From positions 1 to 16,253 of the forward strand of contig WFMO01000115.1 in NCBI GenBank assembly GCA_015489055.1: a stretch of DNA of 16,253 nt. The letters are read 5' to 3'. The notes under the pieces were generated by a model. The model was not told where the DNA came from and searched no databases. It saw only the letters and a program-made list of their open reading frames with translations. Of this stretch, positions 7,202-16,063 are shown piece after piece. The position numbers and the translations under genes were made by a program. This DNA is from Helicobacteraceae bacterium (lineage in GTDB: Bacteria > Campylobacterota > Campylobacteria > Campylobacterales > Sulfurimonadaceae). The number at the start of each line of letters is the position of its first letter. Positions within the stretch are counted from its first letter, which is position 1.

Positions 7202-9760
7202 TTACATATTTATAATCTTTTGAATAATCTCATAACAATTATCAGATAGCTCATCCTCATTCAATATCCGTTTAAGCTCAATCTCGACTAATTGCTTATT
7301 ATTTGCATCCAATTTTTTATATATTTTAAATGCACCTGCCAGTGAAGATGATATCTGAGGATTTATCTTATCTAGTTTTAAAATCTCATCGGCTAAAAAT
7401 TTGTATCCACTACCGTCTTTAGCATGGAAAAAGCGGTAATTTCGTGTAAATGAACCAAAAAGTGCCCGTATGAAATTTGGTACCAGCTCATCATATGCAC
7501 TATCATGTTTAGTCTCATTTAAAACTGAGATTAGATTGTCTTGGTGTGACATAGCAATGATTGAAAAATATTTTGTCATAACCAATGTATTACTAGAGTA
7601 GTGTTGGTAAAAATCATCTAGGGCGGGTTTAAAAATATCTGTAAAATGAATAGATAATAACGATAAAGCAAATATCTTATCAGTCATGGTGCAAGCCTGG
7701 TAATACTGCGCTTTACACAGCTGTTTTATATCATCATTTTGTAAAAAAGCCAGGTACCACAAAGCTCTGTTTTTTATTGCACGTTTACCCATTTGTGCTG
7801 ATGTGATATGATTATTATCCAAATCATTATAGCCATGATAGATCTGAAGCAATCTATCTTGATACAGCGTTGCTATCTCAAGCGCTAACAATTCATGCGC
7901 ATTGCATATTTTTTCAAAATCCAACACTTCTCTTGTCTGTAAAATGGCTGATATTTCAGGCAGTGCGCAAAGTTTTGCCTTATACATCAAATCAGTATCG
8001 CTGTTTAAAAGCTCGCCAAAACTATTTAGATATTTTTTATCAAGCTCTTTGGTGTCTATAAGCATATTAATAGTTTTAAGCGCAAAATTTTCAGCCGCTT
8101 CGTATCTGTTGTATGAATCCGTATCATATTTCATCAAAAAAGGATAATCTTCATTTGCATATACAATCTTAACAGGCGCGCTAAATCCTCTGTTTACAGA
8201 TAGATATGGTCTGCTCTTTAAGTCATCAAAGACAAACTTGTGGCTTGATTTACTAATGACTAAAGTCTTCTCCACCGCCAACTCGGTATCTGCATAAAAA
8301 AGTGCGATACGCAAAGGATACATCATAGCAAACTGCTCTTTGCCATCAGGGGTTTTTGGAATAATCTGTTTACATGTAAGAGTTAAAGTACCGTTTTTGA
8401 AGTTATCTTCTAGCTCTAAAACAGGCGTACCCGATTGATGATACCATCTCTTAAACTGTCTCAAATCTCCTTCGTAACTTTTTTGCATAGCCCAGAAAAA
8501 ATCATCTATCGTCACAGCACGACCGTCAAATGTATCAAAATACAGCTGCATAGATTTTTTATAATTTTGCTCGCCTAAGAGAGTGTTGTACATTCTTATA
8601 ACCTCAGCACCCTTTTCATATACGGTTGCCGTGTAAAAATTATTCATAGAAATATATGACTTTGGCTGGATAGGATGAGCAGTCGGTCCGCTATCTTCAA
8701 TAAACTGATTTTCTTTTAACCGCTTTACATTGTCTATGCGAACCACATCTTTTGAATTCATATCAGCACTAAAACACTGATCCCTGTAAACCGTCAAACC
8801 CTCTTTCAACGTCAACTCAAACCACTCCTTACATGTAATGCGATTACCCGTCCAGTTATGAAAATATTCATGAGCTATAACGCTTTGTATGCCCATGTAA
8901 TCCCCATCAGTCGCACTTTGCGCGTCAGCTAGCACGTAATGAGAATTAAAAATATTTAAACCTTTATTTTCCATGGCACCCATATTAAAACTATCAACTG
9001 CAACGATATTGTAAATCTCAAGATCATATTCACGCTTATACTGCTGTTCATCCCATTTCATCGCTTTTTTGAGTGACTCCATGGCATGAAAACATTTATC
9101 CTCGTTGCCTTTGTCACAATAAATATTAAGCTCCACATCACGGCCGCTCATTGTTGTAAAACTATCAGTGATACTTCCTAAATCTCCGACAACTACGGCA
9201 AACAGATATGACGGTTTTGCAAAAGGATCTTCCCATATACAAAAATGGCGATTTTCATCTATGTCACCACTTTGTTTTTTATTGCCGTTGCTAAGCAGTA
9301 TCGGATATCTTTTATCGGCTGTTATTTTGGTTGTATATTTTGCCATAACATCGGGTCTGTCTAAAAAATAAGTGATTTTTCTAAAGCCTTCAGGTTCGTT
9401 TTGCGTACAAAAAATCCCGCCAGACTTATACAAACCCTCAAGTTCCGTATTTTTGTGCGGATATATTTTTGTGGTTACATGTATTGTAAATTCATTATCT
9501 GAAACACCAAATGCTAAAGATGTCTCATTTATCTCAATATCTTGCAGCGAGATATCTTTATCGTTGTATGACAAAGATAAAAGTTCTAAATTCTCTCCAT
9601 TTAATTTTAGTAGCGTTGCGTTGATATCCAATCGTTTTACAGACATCTTGTTTGTTACAATCGTATAATCATCAAAAATATCAAACTCCAGATTTGTCTG
9701 TAAAATAGTAAATTCAGGAGCCCTGTAATCTTTTAAAAATATCTCTTTGTGTTTATTCAT
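7202..9760 (-). CDS. pepN: Aminopeptidase N, M1 family zinc metallopeptidase
   Basis: This cytoplasmic exopeptidase removes N-terminal residues from peptides in protein turnover. The 852-residue protein shows the exopeptidase motif GAMEN at 261-265 and the zinc site HEYFH (His297, Glu298, His301) with the third ligand Glu320 in LKEGLT, giving the canonical HExxH-x18-E spacing; these numbers equal those of Escherichia coli PepN. Arg307 and the WTGNRITCKEWFELTLKEG block are also typical. The C-terminal half corresponds to the DUF3458 helical domains. There is no signal peptide. Its ATG overlaps the stop of the upstream DUF2062 gene in an ATGA arrangement, so translation is probably coupled. No clear terminator follows the stop codon before the sqr promoter region. 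Confidence 0.96.
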   Translation of the reverse strand: MNKHKEIFLKDYRAPEFTILQTNLEFDIFDDYTIVTNKMSVKRLDINATLLKLNGENLELLSLSYNDKDISLQDIEINETSLAFGVSDNEFTIHVTTKIYPHKNTELEGLYKSGGIFCTQNEPEGFRKITYFLDRPDVMAKYTTKITADKRYPILLSNGNKKQSGDIDENRHFCIWEDPFAKPSYLFAVVVGDLGSITDSFTTMSGRDVELNIYCDKGNEDKCFHAMESLKKAMKWDEQQYKREYDLEIYNIVAVDSFNMGAMENKGLNIFNSHYVLADAQSATDGDYMGIQSVIAHEYFHNWTGNRITCKEWFELTLKEGLTVYRDQCFSADMNSKDVVRIDNVKRLKENQFIEDSGPTAHPIQPKSYISMNNFYTATVYEKGAEVIRMYNTLLGEQNYKKSMQLYFDTFDGRAVTIDDFFWAMQKSYEGDLRQFKRWYHQSGTPVLELEDNFKNGTLTLTCKQIIPKTPDGKEQFAMMYPLRIALFYADTELAVEKTLVISKSSHKFVFDDLKSRPYLSVNRGFSAPVKIVYANEDYPFLMKYDTDSYNRYEAAENFALKTINMLIDTKELDKKYLNSFGELLNSDTDLMYKAKLCALPEISAILQTREVLDFEKICNAHELLALEIATLYQDRLLQIYHGYNDLDNNHITSAQMGKRAIKNRALWYLAFLQNDDIKQLCKAQYYQACTMTDKIFALSLLSIHFTDIFKPALDDFYQHYSSNTLVMTKYFSIIAMSHQDNLISVLNETKHDSAYDELVPNFIRALFGSFTRNYRFFHAKDGSGYKFLADEILKLDKINPQISSSLAGAFKIYKKLDANNKQLVEIELKRILNEDELSDNCYEIIQKIINM

Positions 9761-10254
9761 TTATCTAACCTTTGTTTTGTATTGTTACTTTTTTGCTTGC
9801 GCACTGAGCGCCTCCATAGATGATTTACCAAATAATATCCCATAAATGACAAAACAGATGAATAAAAAAGCGTACCTATATAAAGAGGTATAAATATATG
9901 TTTAAAGTTTTCGCTAAACCACTTAACACTCATATGAACACCACTTAGATGGCTGCCTAGAAAAAAACTTCCGGTTGCATATTCGATATAATAGATAAAA
10001 GGCATCGTAAAAGGGTTGCTAAGCCAAACGGTAAACAGTGCAATAGGTGCATTAAATCTTACAAACGGTATCAAAGCAATAATAACTATCATTTGTCCCG
10101 GCATCGGAATAAGCCCAATAAAAATGCCGATAAATACCGCTCTGGCGATATTTTTTCTGTTTACCCCGATATGCGCTTGTGGAATTTTATACTTTTTAAT
10201 AATTTTCTCTAATCTTGGATGAGCATGGAGCTTTTTAAAAAAATTTCTAACCAT
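9757..10254 (-). CDS. DUF2062 family inner membrane protein
   Basis: This is a 165-residue integral membrane protein of unknown function. After a basic N-terminus (about 1-36) there are hydrophobic segments at about 38-65, 69-90 and 118-145. The family signature GLIPMPGQM lies at 47-55, and SNPFTMPFIYY at 79-89. The C-terminus is strongly basic (WRRSVRKQKSNN...), suggesting a cytoplasmic tail. ATG at 10254 has AAAGG about 7 nt upstream. It is the first gene of a two-gene unit; its stop codon overlaps the pepN start by 4 bases. DUF2062 proteins are often found near envelope or glycan genes elsewhere, but here the partner is a peptidase, so the context gives no functional lead. Confidence 0.88.
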   Translation of the reverse strand: MVRNFFKKLHAHPRLEKIIKKYKIPQAHIGVNRKNIARAVFIGIFIGLIPMPGQMIVIIALIPFVRFNAPIALFTVWLSNPFTMPFIYYIEYATGSFFLGSHLSGVHMSVKWFSENFKHIFIPLYIGTLFYSSVLSFMGYYLVNHLWRRSVRKQKSNNTKQRLDK

Positions 10255-10271
10255 TTACAACCTTTATACGA

Positions 10272-10277
10272 ATTATA
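10272..10277 (-). promoter_or_regulatory. Probable promoter for the DUF2062-pepN unit (-10)
   Basis: TATAAT is read on the minus strand from 10277 to 10272. The predicted transcription start is near 10266, only about 12 nt before the ATG at 10254, so the leader would be very short. It lies back to back with the helicase promoter. Confidence 0.45.
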
Positions 10278-10286
10278 TACAATAAA

Positions 10287-10295
10287 TGGTAAAAT
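10287..10295 (+). promoter_or_regulatory. Probable promoter for the helicase-S4 unit (extended -10)
   Basis: TG-G-TAAAAT matches an extended -10 with one mismatch. Transcription would start near 10302, and AAGGAA (about 10305-10310) acts as the ribosome site for ATG 10321. The 66-bp gap thus serves two divergent units. Confidence 0.5.
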
Positions 10296-10320
10296 ATAAC
10301 TCATAAGGAAATTATTAAAT

Positions 10321-11469
10321 ATGTCATTTGAAAAAATAGGTATCATCAAGCCTTTATTAGACGCTATAAATGAGCTTGGATATAAAAAACCAACTACAAT
10401 ACAAAGTCGAGCAATCTCACATGTGTTAGCAAAAAAAGATGTTTTTGCCGCTGCACAAACAGGAACAGGTAAAACAGCTGCTTTTTTGCTCCCTTCTTTG
10501 CAGAGACTACGGCATAAAAAAACTCTACAGCCAAAAGCCGTTCGTGCAATTATCGTCTCTCCAACTCGCGAACTTGCCGTTCAAATTGAGAAAGAACTCT
10601 TAAGTTATGCAAAATATATGGATATCTCATCTGTACTACTTGTAGGCGGAAAAAGCTTAGAAACTCAGATAAAACATCTAAAAAAAGGTGTCGATATAGC
10701 CGTTGCAACACCAGGACGATTGAAAGAACATATCATAAACGGCAGCATAAATCTAAAATCTGTTGAAATATTTATCGTAGATGAAGCTGATCGAATGCTT
10801 GATATGGGGTTTGTGACAGATCTTAGACTCTTGCATGTAGAGCTTCCTAAAAATCATCAAACACTTCTATTTTGCGCAACACAGACCCAAAAGGTGCGTA
10901 AGCTTTCAAAACTGATACTAAAAAAGCCGATTTTTATCGAAACAGCCAGAGAAAATAGTGCCACAGAGTTAATAAATCAGCAAATATACCTGGTAGATAA
11001 GGAAAAAAAAGCGGCTCTTCTTGCTTTTTTAATAGGTTCAAGAAATATGGATCAAGTTTTAGTCTTTACAAAAACAAAACAAAGCGCCGACACATTAGCA
11101 GATGAGCTAAAACTTGACGGATTAAAAGCAGATGTAATACATGGAGATAAAACAAAAGCAAGGCGAAATAAAACGCTTCAAAAATTCAAATCAAAAGAGA
11201 TCAATGTTTTAGTGGCAACAGATATAGCCTCACGCGGTATTGATATAAACGGCTTAGAACAAGTTATAAATTTTGAACTTCCAAGCCTAAAAGAAGATTA
11301 TGTCCACCGCATAGGCAGAACAGGACGTGCGGGCAATAAAGGCGAAGCTATAACACTGCTAGATGATGACGACAAAGAGCAGATGAAACACATTGAAAAG
11401 CTTTTACATGTAAAGATTTTAAAAGAGGAGATTAAAGGATTTGAAAAACAGTCCAAACATACACGATGA
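10321..11469 (+). CDS. DEAD-box ATP-dependent RNA helicase, RhlE-like
   Basis: This cytoplasmic RNA helicase remodels RNA in ribosome assembly or mRNA decay. The motifs are in order: Q motif (PTTIQSRAI, Gln28), motif I AQTGTGKT (45-52), Ia PTREL (81-85), GG (109-110), TPGR (130-133), DEAD (154-157), motif III CAT (185-187), IV VLVFTKTKQ (246-254), V ATDIASRGID (299-308) and VI HRIGRTGR (329-336). Motif III is normally SAT; Cys here is unusual. The C-terminal extension after the core is short (about 35 residues), so there is no dedicated RNA-recognition domain like that of DbpA or CsdA. The overall length of 382 residues is close to minimal. It overlaps the following S4 gene by ATGA, so a small RNA-binding partner is made with it. 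RhlE is the closest named type, but the subfamily is not certain. Confidence 0.94.
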   Translation: MSFEKIGIIKPLLDAINELGYKKPTTIQSRAISHVLAKKDVFAAAQTGTGKTAAFLLPSLQRLRHKKTLQPKAVRAIIVSPTRELAVQIEKELLSYAKYMDISSVLLVGGKSLETQIKHLKKGVDIAVATPGRLKEHIINGSINLKSVEIFIVDEADRMLDMGFVTDLRLLHVELPKNHQTLLFCATQTQKVRKLSKLILKKPIFIETARENSATELINQQIYLVDKEKKAALLAFLIGSRNMDQVLVFTKTKQSADTLADELKLDGLKADVIHGDKTKARRNKTLQKFKSKEINVLVATDIASRGIDINGLEQVINFELPSLKEDYVHRIGRTGRAGNKGEAITLLDDDDKEQMKHIEKLLHVKILKEEIKGFEKQSKHTR

Positions 11470-11672
11470 TAAAATACACACTTACAGATGATTATATAGA
11501 ACTTTATAAGCTTATAAAAGTGCTTGATTTAGTGGATAGCGGCGGTGATGCCAAGCAGCTTATCTCAGAAGGATATGTTAAAAAAAATAATACTCTTGAG
11601 CTAAGAAAACGTGCAAAAATTATAAAAGGCGACAAGATACAAATAGCAGACGTTACTATTTTAGTTGAATAA
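11466..11672 (+). CDS. Small S4-domain RNA-binding protein, YbcJ-like
   Basis: This 68-residue protein is essentially a single S4 fold. The stretch SGGDAKQLISEGYVKKN (about 25-41) and the following LRKRAKIIKGDKIQI match the S4 pattern G-x-A-K-x-x-I-x-x-G-x-V plus R-K-x-x-K-x-x-x-G-D, as in YbcJ-type proteins. Its role is probably binding of structured RNA; a specific target is unknown. The start codon overlaps the helicase stop as ATGA, implying translational coupling and possibly joint action on ribosomal RNA. There is no terminator hairpin directly after it. Confidence 0.85.
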   Translation: MIKYTLTDDYIELYKLIKVLDLVDSGGDAKQLISEGYVKKNNTLELRKRAKIIKGDKIQIADVTILVE

Positions 11673-11674
11673 TT

Positions 11675-11683
11675 TGGTATAAT
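11675..11683 (+). promoter_or_regulatory. Extended -10 promoter upstream of the 11707 ORF
   Basis: TGGTATAAT is a perfect extended -10, identical to the one at 1841. It sits 3 bp after the S4 gene stop, with transcription expected from about 11690. It shows that something downstream is transcribed separately: the small ORF at 11707, metE, or a small RNA. Confidence 0.6.
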
Positions 11684-11706
11684 TTTGAATAAAAAAAGGA
11701 ATGGCA

Positions 11707-11901
11707 ATGTTAAAAAGCAGCATCAGTGATCAAGTGTTATGTTTTTTAGTAAACCAAAAGCCATGTTATTGCAACTTTCTTTTTGATCTTAAAACAAGAT
11801 TGTCACTTCTTATAAATCATTTTATCCCGCGATGTCCTTTTTACTGTACATATTTTGCATTTCGCAGAACAGGCGTACATCCCCCGCATTTTTTTAATTA
11901 A
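11707..11901 (+). CDS. Possible Cys-rich small protein (64 residues), unrecognised
   Basis: The ORF is preceded by a strong promoter-like box and by AAAGGA (11695-11700) with a 6-nt spacer to ATG 11707; an earlier in-frame ATG at 11701 is too close to that site. The product has five cysteines, two as PCYC (about residues 19-22) and two as RCPFYC (about 42-47), a mixed hydrophobic middle, and a tail with RRTGVHPPHF. Two CxC/CxxxC-like pairs could bind a metal, but no family is recognised. The stop TAA is followed by AT-rich sequence without an evident hairpin. Because the region also lies upstream of metE, it could be a leader ORF or a non-coding transcript with a chance reading frame. The good ribosome site favours real translation. 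Confidence 0.45.
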   Translation: MLKSSISDQVLCFLVNQKPCYCNFLFDLKTRLSLLINHFIPRCPFYCTYFAFRRTGVHPPHFFN

Positions 11902-12041
11902 TTTTTACGCTTTATGAGCAAAAACCCATCATAACAGTAGAAGTCAGATGGTGCATTTATTGTTTCGTAAAAGTATATAAAGTCAGTTTATTATCAATCT
12001 AAATCATAACAAACCAGTAAACAAATTATAAGGAGATATCT
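11902..12041 (+). promoter_or_regulatory. metE upstream region
   Basis: This is a 140-bp AT-rich leader. A weak -10-like TATATAA lies at 11974-11980, flanked by two copies of AAGTCAG (at 11941 and about 11979-11986). AGGAG at 12031-12035 is the metE ribosome site with a 6-nt spacer. No SAM, cobalamin or T-box riboswitch core was recognised, so how metE is controlled is unclear. Confidence 0.4.
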
Positions 12042-14318
12042 ATGTCAAAAAATTATGTAATTGGTTTTCCCAGAATCGGGGAACAAAGAGAATTAAAAAA
12101 AGTATTAGAAGAGTTTTGGGCAAAAAAAATACCCTTTAGCAAAGTGCAAGAGACAGCCTCACAGCTCAAATCAAGACATTGGAAATACCAAAAAGATGCA
12201 GGTATAGATTTTATCAGCTCAAATGATTTCAGTTTGTATGACAATATGTTAGACACTTCTATTATGCTTAATGCCATACCTAAGAGATTTAAAGAGTTAA
12301 AAGATGAAGAACTTTATTTCTCAATGGCTAGAGGAAATAACAAAAACGTCGCTATGGAGATGACAAAATGGTTCAATACAAACTATCATTATATCGTTCC
12401 TGAGTTGTCCGCTGATGATAATTATGAGTTAAATGCAAAAAAAATTCTAAACGAATACAAAGAAGCAAAAGCACAAGGCATAAAAACAAAGATAAATATT
12501 ATAGGGCCTATCACATACCTAGCCCTTAGTAAACGCGCGGACGGCGGTGATACTTTTGAATTTACAAATAAAATTGTTGCTATTTATAAGCAGTTACTGC
12601 GTGAAATATCACAACTAGACGATGAGGTTTACGTTCAAATTGATGAGCCTGCATTTGTTAAAGACCTAGATGTTAAAATCTTAAGTCTTATTAAGCGTGT
12701 GTATGACGATCTAGCAAGCGTGGCTGGAAATATTAAGATTATCATTGCAACATATTTTGAACATTCAAATGAAGCAACAAAAATTTTGATAAACACACCG
12801 ATATGGGCACTTGCTCTTGATTTTGTTTATGGAAAAGATAATCTACAATCAATCCAAGCAATAGCACAAAGCGATAAAATTCTTATAGCCGGTGTAATTG
12901 ACGGAAGAAATATATGGAAAAACCATATCAATCAAACACTTGATTTATTAAAGCAAATAGGTACCGATTTACCAAGTGATAGATTGTATATCGGATCATC
13001 ATGTTCGCTTTTACATGTACCATTTACATTAAAATATGAAGATAAAATGAATGTGGAGATAAAAAACTGGCTAAGTTACGCAGTAGAAAAACTTGATGAA
13101 ATATCTCTTGTTAGTAAAATCTACCACGAAGGCCAAAATAGTCTAACACAACAACAACAGATACAGTATCAACGAAATATTCAAGCTAATGACGATAGAA
13201 AAACATCAACAAAAATTCACAATCAAGATGTTTTAACAAGAGTTGAAGAGCTCACAAAAACACAAAGAGACGGTGAATATGAAGAGAGGATTAAGCTACA
13301 AAAAGAGATATTAAACTATAAACCGCTGGCAACAACTACCATAGGCTCGTTTCCTCAAACAACACAGATTAGAGAAGCAAGACGGGCATTTAAAAAATCT
13401 GAAATCTCACAAGAAGAGTATAACAAAATCATCAAAAATTATATAGATGAATGTGTCAAAACACAAGAAGATATAGGCCTGGAGGTGCTAGTTCACGGCG
13501 AGCCAGAGCGTAATGATATGGTCGAATATTTTGGTGAGCAGCTAAAAGGATACGGCTTTAGCCAAAACGGATGGGTGCAAAGCTATGGAAGTAGATGTGT
13601 TAAACCTCCATTTATATATGGTGATATAAGCCGTCCGCAACCTATGACACTTTCATGGATAACTTACGCTCAAAGCAAAACAAACAAGCCTATGAAAGCG
13701 ATGCTTACCGGCCCTGTTACGATACTCAACTGGTCGTTTGTTAGAGATGATAAAGCAAGAGATGAAGTAGCAAAACAGATAGCTTTGGCAATAAGTGATG
13801 AAGTAAATGACCTTCAAAATGCCAATATTAAAATTATTCAAGTTGATGAAGCCGCTTTTAAAGAAGGTTATCCACTTAGAAAAACAAACATTAAAGAGTA
13901 TGAAAAGTGGGCAGTTGAAAATTTTAAGCTATCAGTCAGCAGTGCAAAAAAACAAACACAAATTCATACCCATATGTGTTATAGCGAATTTAATGATATC
14001 ATCAAAACCATAGAAGCCATGGATGCTGATGTTATCTCCATAGAAACTGCAAGAAGTGGTAACGAATTGCTTAAAATCTTTAAAGAAGTCGGATACAAGC
14101 AAGAAGTTGGTCCTGGTGTATATGATATCCATTCACCTAGAGTTCCAAGCGTACAAGAGATAGTAACGCAAATAGAAAAACTTTTAGAGGTGCTGCCAAA
14201 AGAGCAGCTGTGGATAAATCCTGATTGTGGGCTAAAAACTAGAAAATGGGAAGAGGTTGTACCCAGCCTTACAAATATGGTAAAAGCGGTACAGATAGTA
14301 CGACAAAGGCTTAACTAA
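12042..14318 (+). CDS. metE: Cobalamin-independent methionine synthase
   Basis: The enzyme transfers a methyl group from 5-methyltetrahydropteroyltri-L-glutamate to homocysteine, the last step of methionine synthesis, in the cytoplasm. The 758-residue protein has both (beta-alpha)8 barrels of the family: the N-terminal barrel begins YVIGFPRIGEQRELKK, and the C-terminal barrel begins near TTIGSFPQT. Zinc ligands are His644 and Cys646 (THMCYSEF), Glu668 (SIETARSG) and Cys729 (NPDCGLKTRKW), each three residues later than His641, Cys643, Glu665 and Cys726 of Escherichia coli MetE. Length and ligands indicate an intact enzyme that does not need vitamin B12. ATG at 12042 has AGGAG upstream. It is a single-gene unit closed by the hairpin directly downstream. 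Confidence 0.98.
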   Translation: MSKNYVIGFPRIGEQRELKKVLEEFWAKKIPFSKVQETASQLKSRHWKYQKDAGIDFISSNDFSLYDNMLDTSIMLNAIPKRFKELKDEELYFSMARGNNKNVAMEMTKWFNTNYHYIVPELSADDNYELNAKKILNEYKEAKAQGIKTKINIIGPITYLALSKRADGGDTFEFTNKIVAIYKQLLREISQLDDEVYVQIDEPAFVKDLDVKILSLIKRVYDDLASVAGNIKIIIATYFEHSNEATKILINTPIWALALDFVYGKDNLQSIQAIAQSDKILIAGVIDGRNIWKNHINQTLDLLKQIGTDLPSDRLYIGSSCSLLHVPFTLKYEDKMNVEIKNWLSYAVEKLDEISLVSKIYHEGQNSLTQQQQIQYQRNIQANDDRKTSTKIHNQDVLTRVEELTKTQRDGEYEERIKLQKEILNYKPLATTTIGSFPQTTQIREARRAFKKSEISQEEYNKIIKNYIDECVKTQEDIGLEVLVHGEPERNDMVEYFGEQLKGYGFSQNGWVQSYGSRCVKPPFIYGDISRPQPMTLSWITYAQSKTNKPMKAMLTGPVTILNWSFVRDDKARDEVAKQIALAISDEVNDLQNANIKIIQVDEAAFKEGYPLRKTNIKEYEKWAVENFKLSVSSAKKQTQIHTHMCYSEFNDIIKTIEAMDADVISIETARSGNELLKIFKEVGYKQEVGPGVYDIHSPRVPSVQEIVTQIEKLLEVLPKEQLWINPDCGLKTRKWEEVVPSLTNMVKAVQIVRQRLN

Positions 14319-14321
14319 AAG

Positions 14322-14349
14322 TTTTGAGATTGATTTTTCAATCTCAAAA
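14322..14349. terminator. Bidirectional intrinsic terminator between metE and the DUF445 gene
   Basis: Arms TTTTGAGATTGA (14322-14333) and TCAATCTCAAAA (14338-14349) form a perfect 12-bp stem with a TTTT loop. Plus-strand RNA continues TTATTTTAG, and the minus strand continues CTTTTAGTT, so it can stop transcripts from both sides. It begins 3 nt after the metE stop and abuts the stop codon of the opposing gene. Confidence 0.85.
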
Positions 14350-15060
14350 TTATTTTAGTACTAACGAGCTCAAAACTCCGATAACCCCGCCAAACAAACC
14401 ACCCCATACAACCAGCCAATCCAAATGTTCATGCATTAGGTTAAAAATTATCTCTTTTACCATTTGTGGCGTAATCTTACTTAACTTATCATCTATCACA
14501 GCTTCTATTTTAACAAGCATATCTTCAGACAAAGATGAACTAGCAGTATGATTTTGTACAATTTTATTAAATGAATCAGATTTTACAATTGTAACAACTG
14601 TCGATTTTAGTTTTTTATTAAAAGGTTTGCGTAAGCTCTCTAAAGCATCTTTTGGCGCAAACATTGAGAGCATTTTACCAATGGAAGATTCCATGACGAC
14701 ATCAATCAATGAATTAAATACCGGAGAAAAATCTATCTCTTGGACAATGGGAGCCAAATCCAGTCTGCTTTCTTCACTTTTAAAAAAGATATCCAGCTGT
14801 TCTTTGGTAAAAAATTGAGTCATCATAAGATTTTTTATAGATTCTTTAAATTTTTCAAAATGAAGCGTAATAATACCTGAACCATATAAAAAAGGTATTT
14901 TTTCAAACAACATATGAATAGCAAGCTGATTAGTAACAGCGCCAGATAGCGCAAACAATCCTGCGTATAAAAAATATTTTGCATAAGGCTGTGGCATTAA
15001 AAAAGAAATTGATGCTAAAATAACGGCTATAAGATTTGTTAAAAAAGATTTGTTAAACAT
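14350..15060 (-). CDS. DUF445 family membrane protein
   Basis: This is a 236-residue membrane protein of unknown function. Two N-terminal hydrophobic segments (about 6-22 and 27-45) flank the family motif region GAVTNQLAIHMLFE (about 40-53). A long, largely helical, charged middle follows, and a glycine-rich hydrophobic segment (about 213-235) closes the protein. The topology suggests both ends lie in the membrane with a soluble domain between. It is shorter than many DUF445 proteins (about 400 residues), like the YheB-type short forms. The start ATG at 15060 is 10 nt after the fabH stop, with only a weak ribosome site (AAGTAAG), so it is probably translated from the fatty-acid operon transcript. 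No functional link to fatty acid synthesis is established. Confidence 0.85.
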   Translation of the reverse strand: MFNKSFLTNLIAVILASISFLMPQPYAKYFLYAGLFALSGAVTNQLAIHMLFEKIPFLYGSGIITLHFEKFKESIKNLMMTQFFTKEQLDIFFKSEESRLDLAPIVQEIDFSPVFNSLIDVVMESSIGKMLSMFAPKDALESLRKPFNKKLKSTVVTIVKSDSFNKIVQNHTASSSLSEDMLVKIEAVIDDKLSKITPQMVKEIIFNLMHEHLDWLVVWGGLFGGVIGVLSSLVLK

Positions 15061-15070
15061 TTCATTTGAC

Positions 15071-16060
15071 TTACTTGGGTGAAAATGGAACTAGAGCACT
15101 CCCCCATGTAAGACCTCCGCCAAAGGCATCAAGAAGCATCATCTCATTTGGTTGTAATTTTTTACTTTCATAAATATCATTTATCGCCATAGGTATTGAA
15201 GCACTAGAAGTGTTGCCGTATTTTGCAACAGTTAACACTACCTGCTCTTCTGTCATTTCAAGCACATCTCCGACTGCTTTTATGATTCTATAATTTGCCT
15301 GATGAGGGATAAAATGACTAATCTCACTAGCTTTAATACTATTTTTGGCAAGTATGTCTTTCACATCAGAAGTTAAAGTTTTAACCGCTATTTTAAATGT
15401 TTCATTTCCACGCATCTGCATAAATACACCCGCAGACTCAGCTCTTATGCTGTCGTGAGCTGAACCTGAGCCTCCGTTTGGAGTCATCAAAAGCTCAGCG
15501 TAAGAGCCGTCACTTCCGGTATGTATATCTAAAATAGCCTCTTTTTTATTGTCTGTAGCGCTAATTATAGCAGCGCCTGCCCCATCACCAAAAAGAATGC
15601 AAGTCGCTCTATCGCTGTAATCTATAATTTTGCTTAATCTCTCAGCGCCTATGATTAAAACATTTTTTTTGATACCGGCTTCAATATACGCTTTAGCGAT
15701 ACTAAGTGCATAAATAAAACCTGTACATGCAGCTGAAATATCAAAAGCCATCACATTTGGCAAGCCTAGTTTATCGGCAATTATGGTTGCCGTTGAAGGC
15801 ATACAAAAATAATCCGGTGAAATCGTGGCACATACTATCAAATCTATTTCTGATTTATCTATAGCTGTTCTTTTTAGTGCTTTTGTTGCAGCTTTAACTC
15901 CCATATCGCTTGTTGTTTCATCTTCTGCGATATGGCGCTCTTTTATACCTGTGCGTTTAGTAATCCACTCATCAGATGTATCCACCATCTTGGTTAGGTC
16001 ATTATTTGATAATACTTTTGGCGGTACATAAGCACCGATAGAACGAAAAGCTGCATACAT
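15071..16060 (-). CDS. fabH: 3-oxoacyl-ACP synthase III (beta-ketoacyl-ACP synthase III)
   Basis: The enzyme condenses acetyl-CoA with malonyl-ACP to start type II fatty acid synthesis in the cytoplasm. The 329-residue protein has the complete catalytic triad: Cys112 ([12 protein letters not shown]), His253 ([11 protein letters not shown]) and Asn283 ([11 protein letters not shown]). The N-terminal [14 protein letters not shown] and the [13 protein letters not shown] blocks are typical, as is the C-terminal [17 protein letters not shown] at 16060 has AAAAGGAT upstream, overlapping the end of plsX, and the genes are 3 nt apart. The plsX-fabH order is widespread, coordinating phospholipid and fatty acid synthesis. 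Confidence 0.97.
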   Translation of the reverse strand: MYAAFRSIGAYVPPKVLSNNDLTKMVDTSDEWITKRTGIKERHIAEDETTSDMGVKAATKALKRTAIDKSEIDLIVCATISPDYFCMPSTATIIADKLGLPNVMAFDISAACTGFIYALSIAKAYIEAGIKKNVLIIGAERLSKIIDYSDRATCILFGDGAGAAIISATDNKKEAILDIHTGSDGSYAELLMTPNGGSGSAHDSIRAESAGVFMQMRGNETFKIAVKTLTSDVKDILAKNSIKASEISHFIPHQANYRIIKAVGDVLEMTEEQVVLTVAKYGNTSSASIPMAINDIYESKKLQPNEMMLLDAFGGGLTWGSALVPFSPK

Positions 16061-16063
16061 TTT

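Noticed and set aside
11504..11707. 67-codon minus-strand ORF over the S4 gene
   Set aside because: It is fully antisense to the S4 gene, whose domain and ATGA coupling are clear; no family features are seen.
11902..12041. SAM or cobalamin riboswitch before metE
   Set aside because: No conserved core helices or box motifs were found, and the leader is mostly A and T.
14324..14551. 75-codon plus-strand ORF after metE
   Set aside because: It begins in the terminator hairpin and is antisense to the conserved DUF445 C-terminus.
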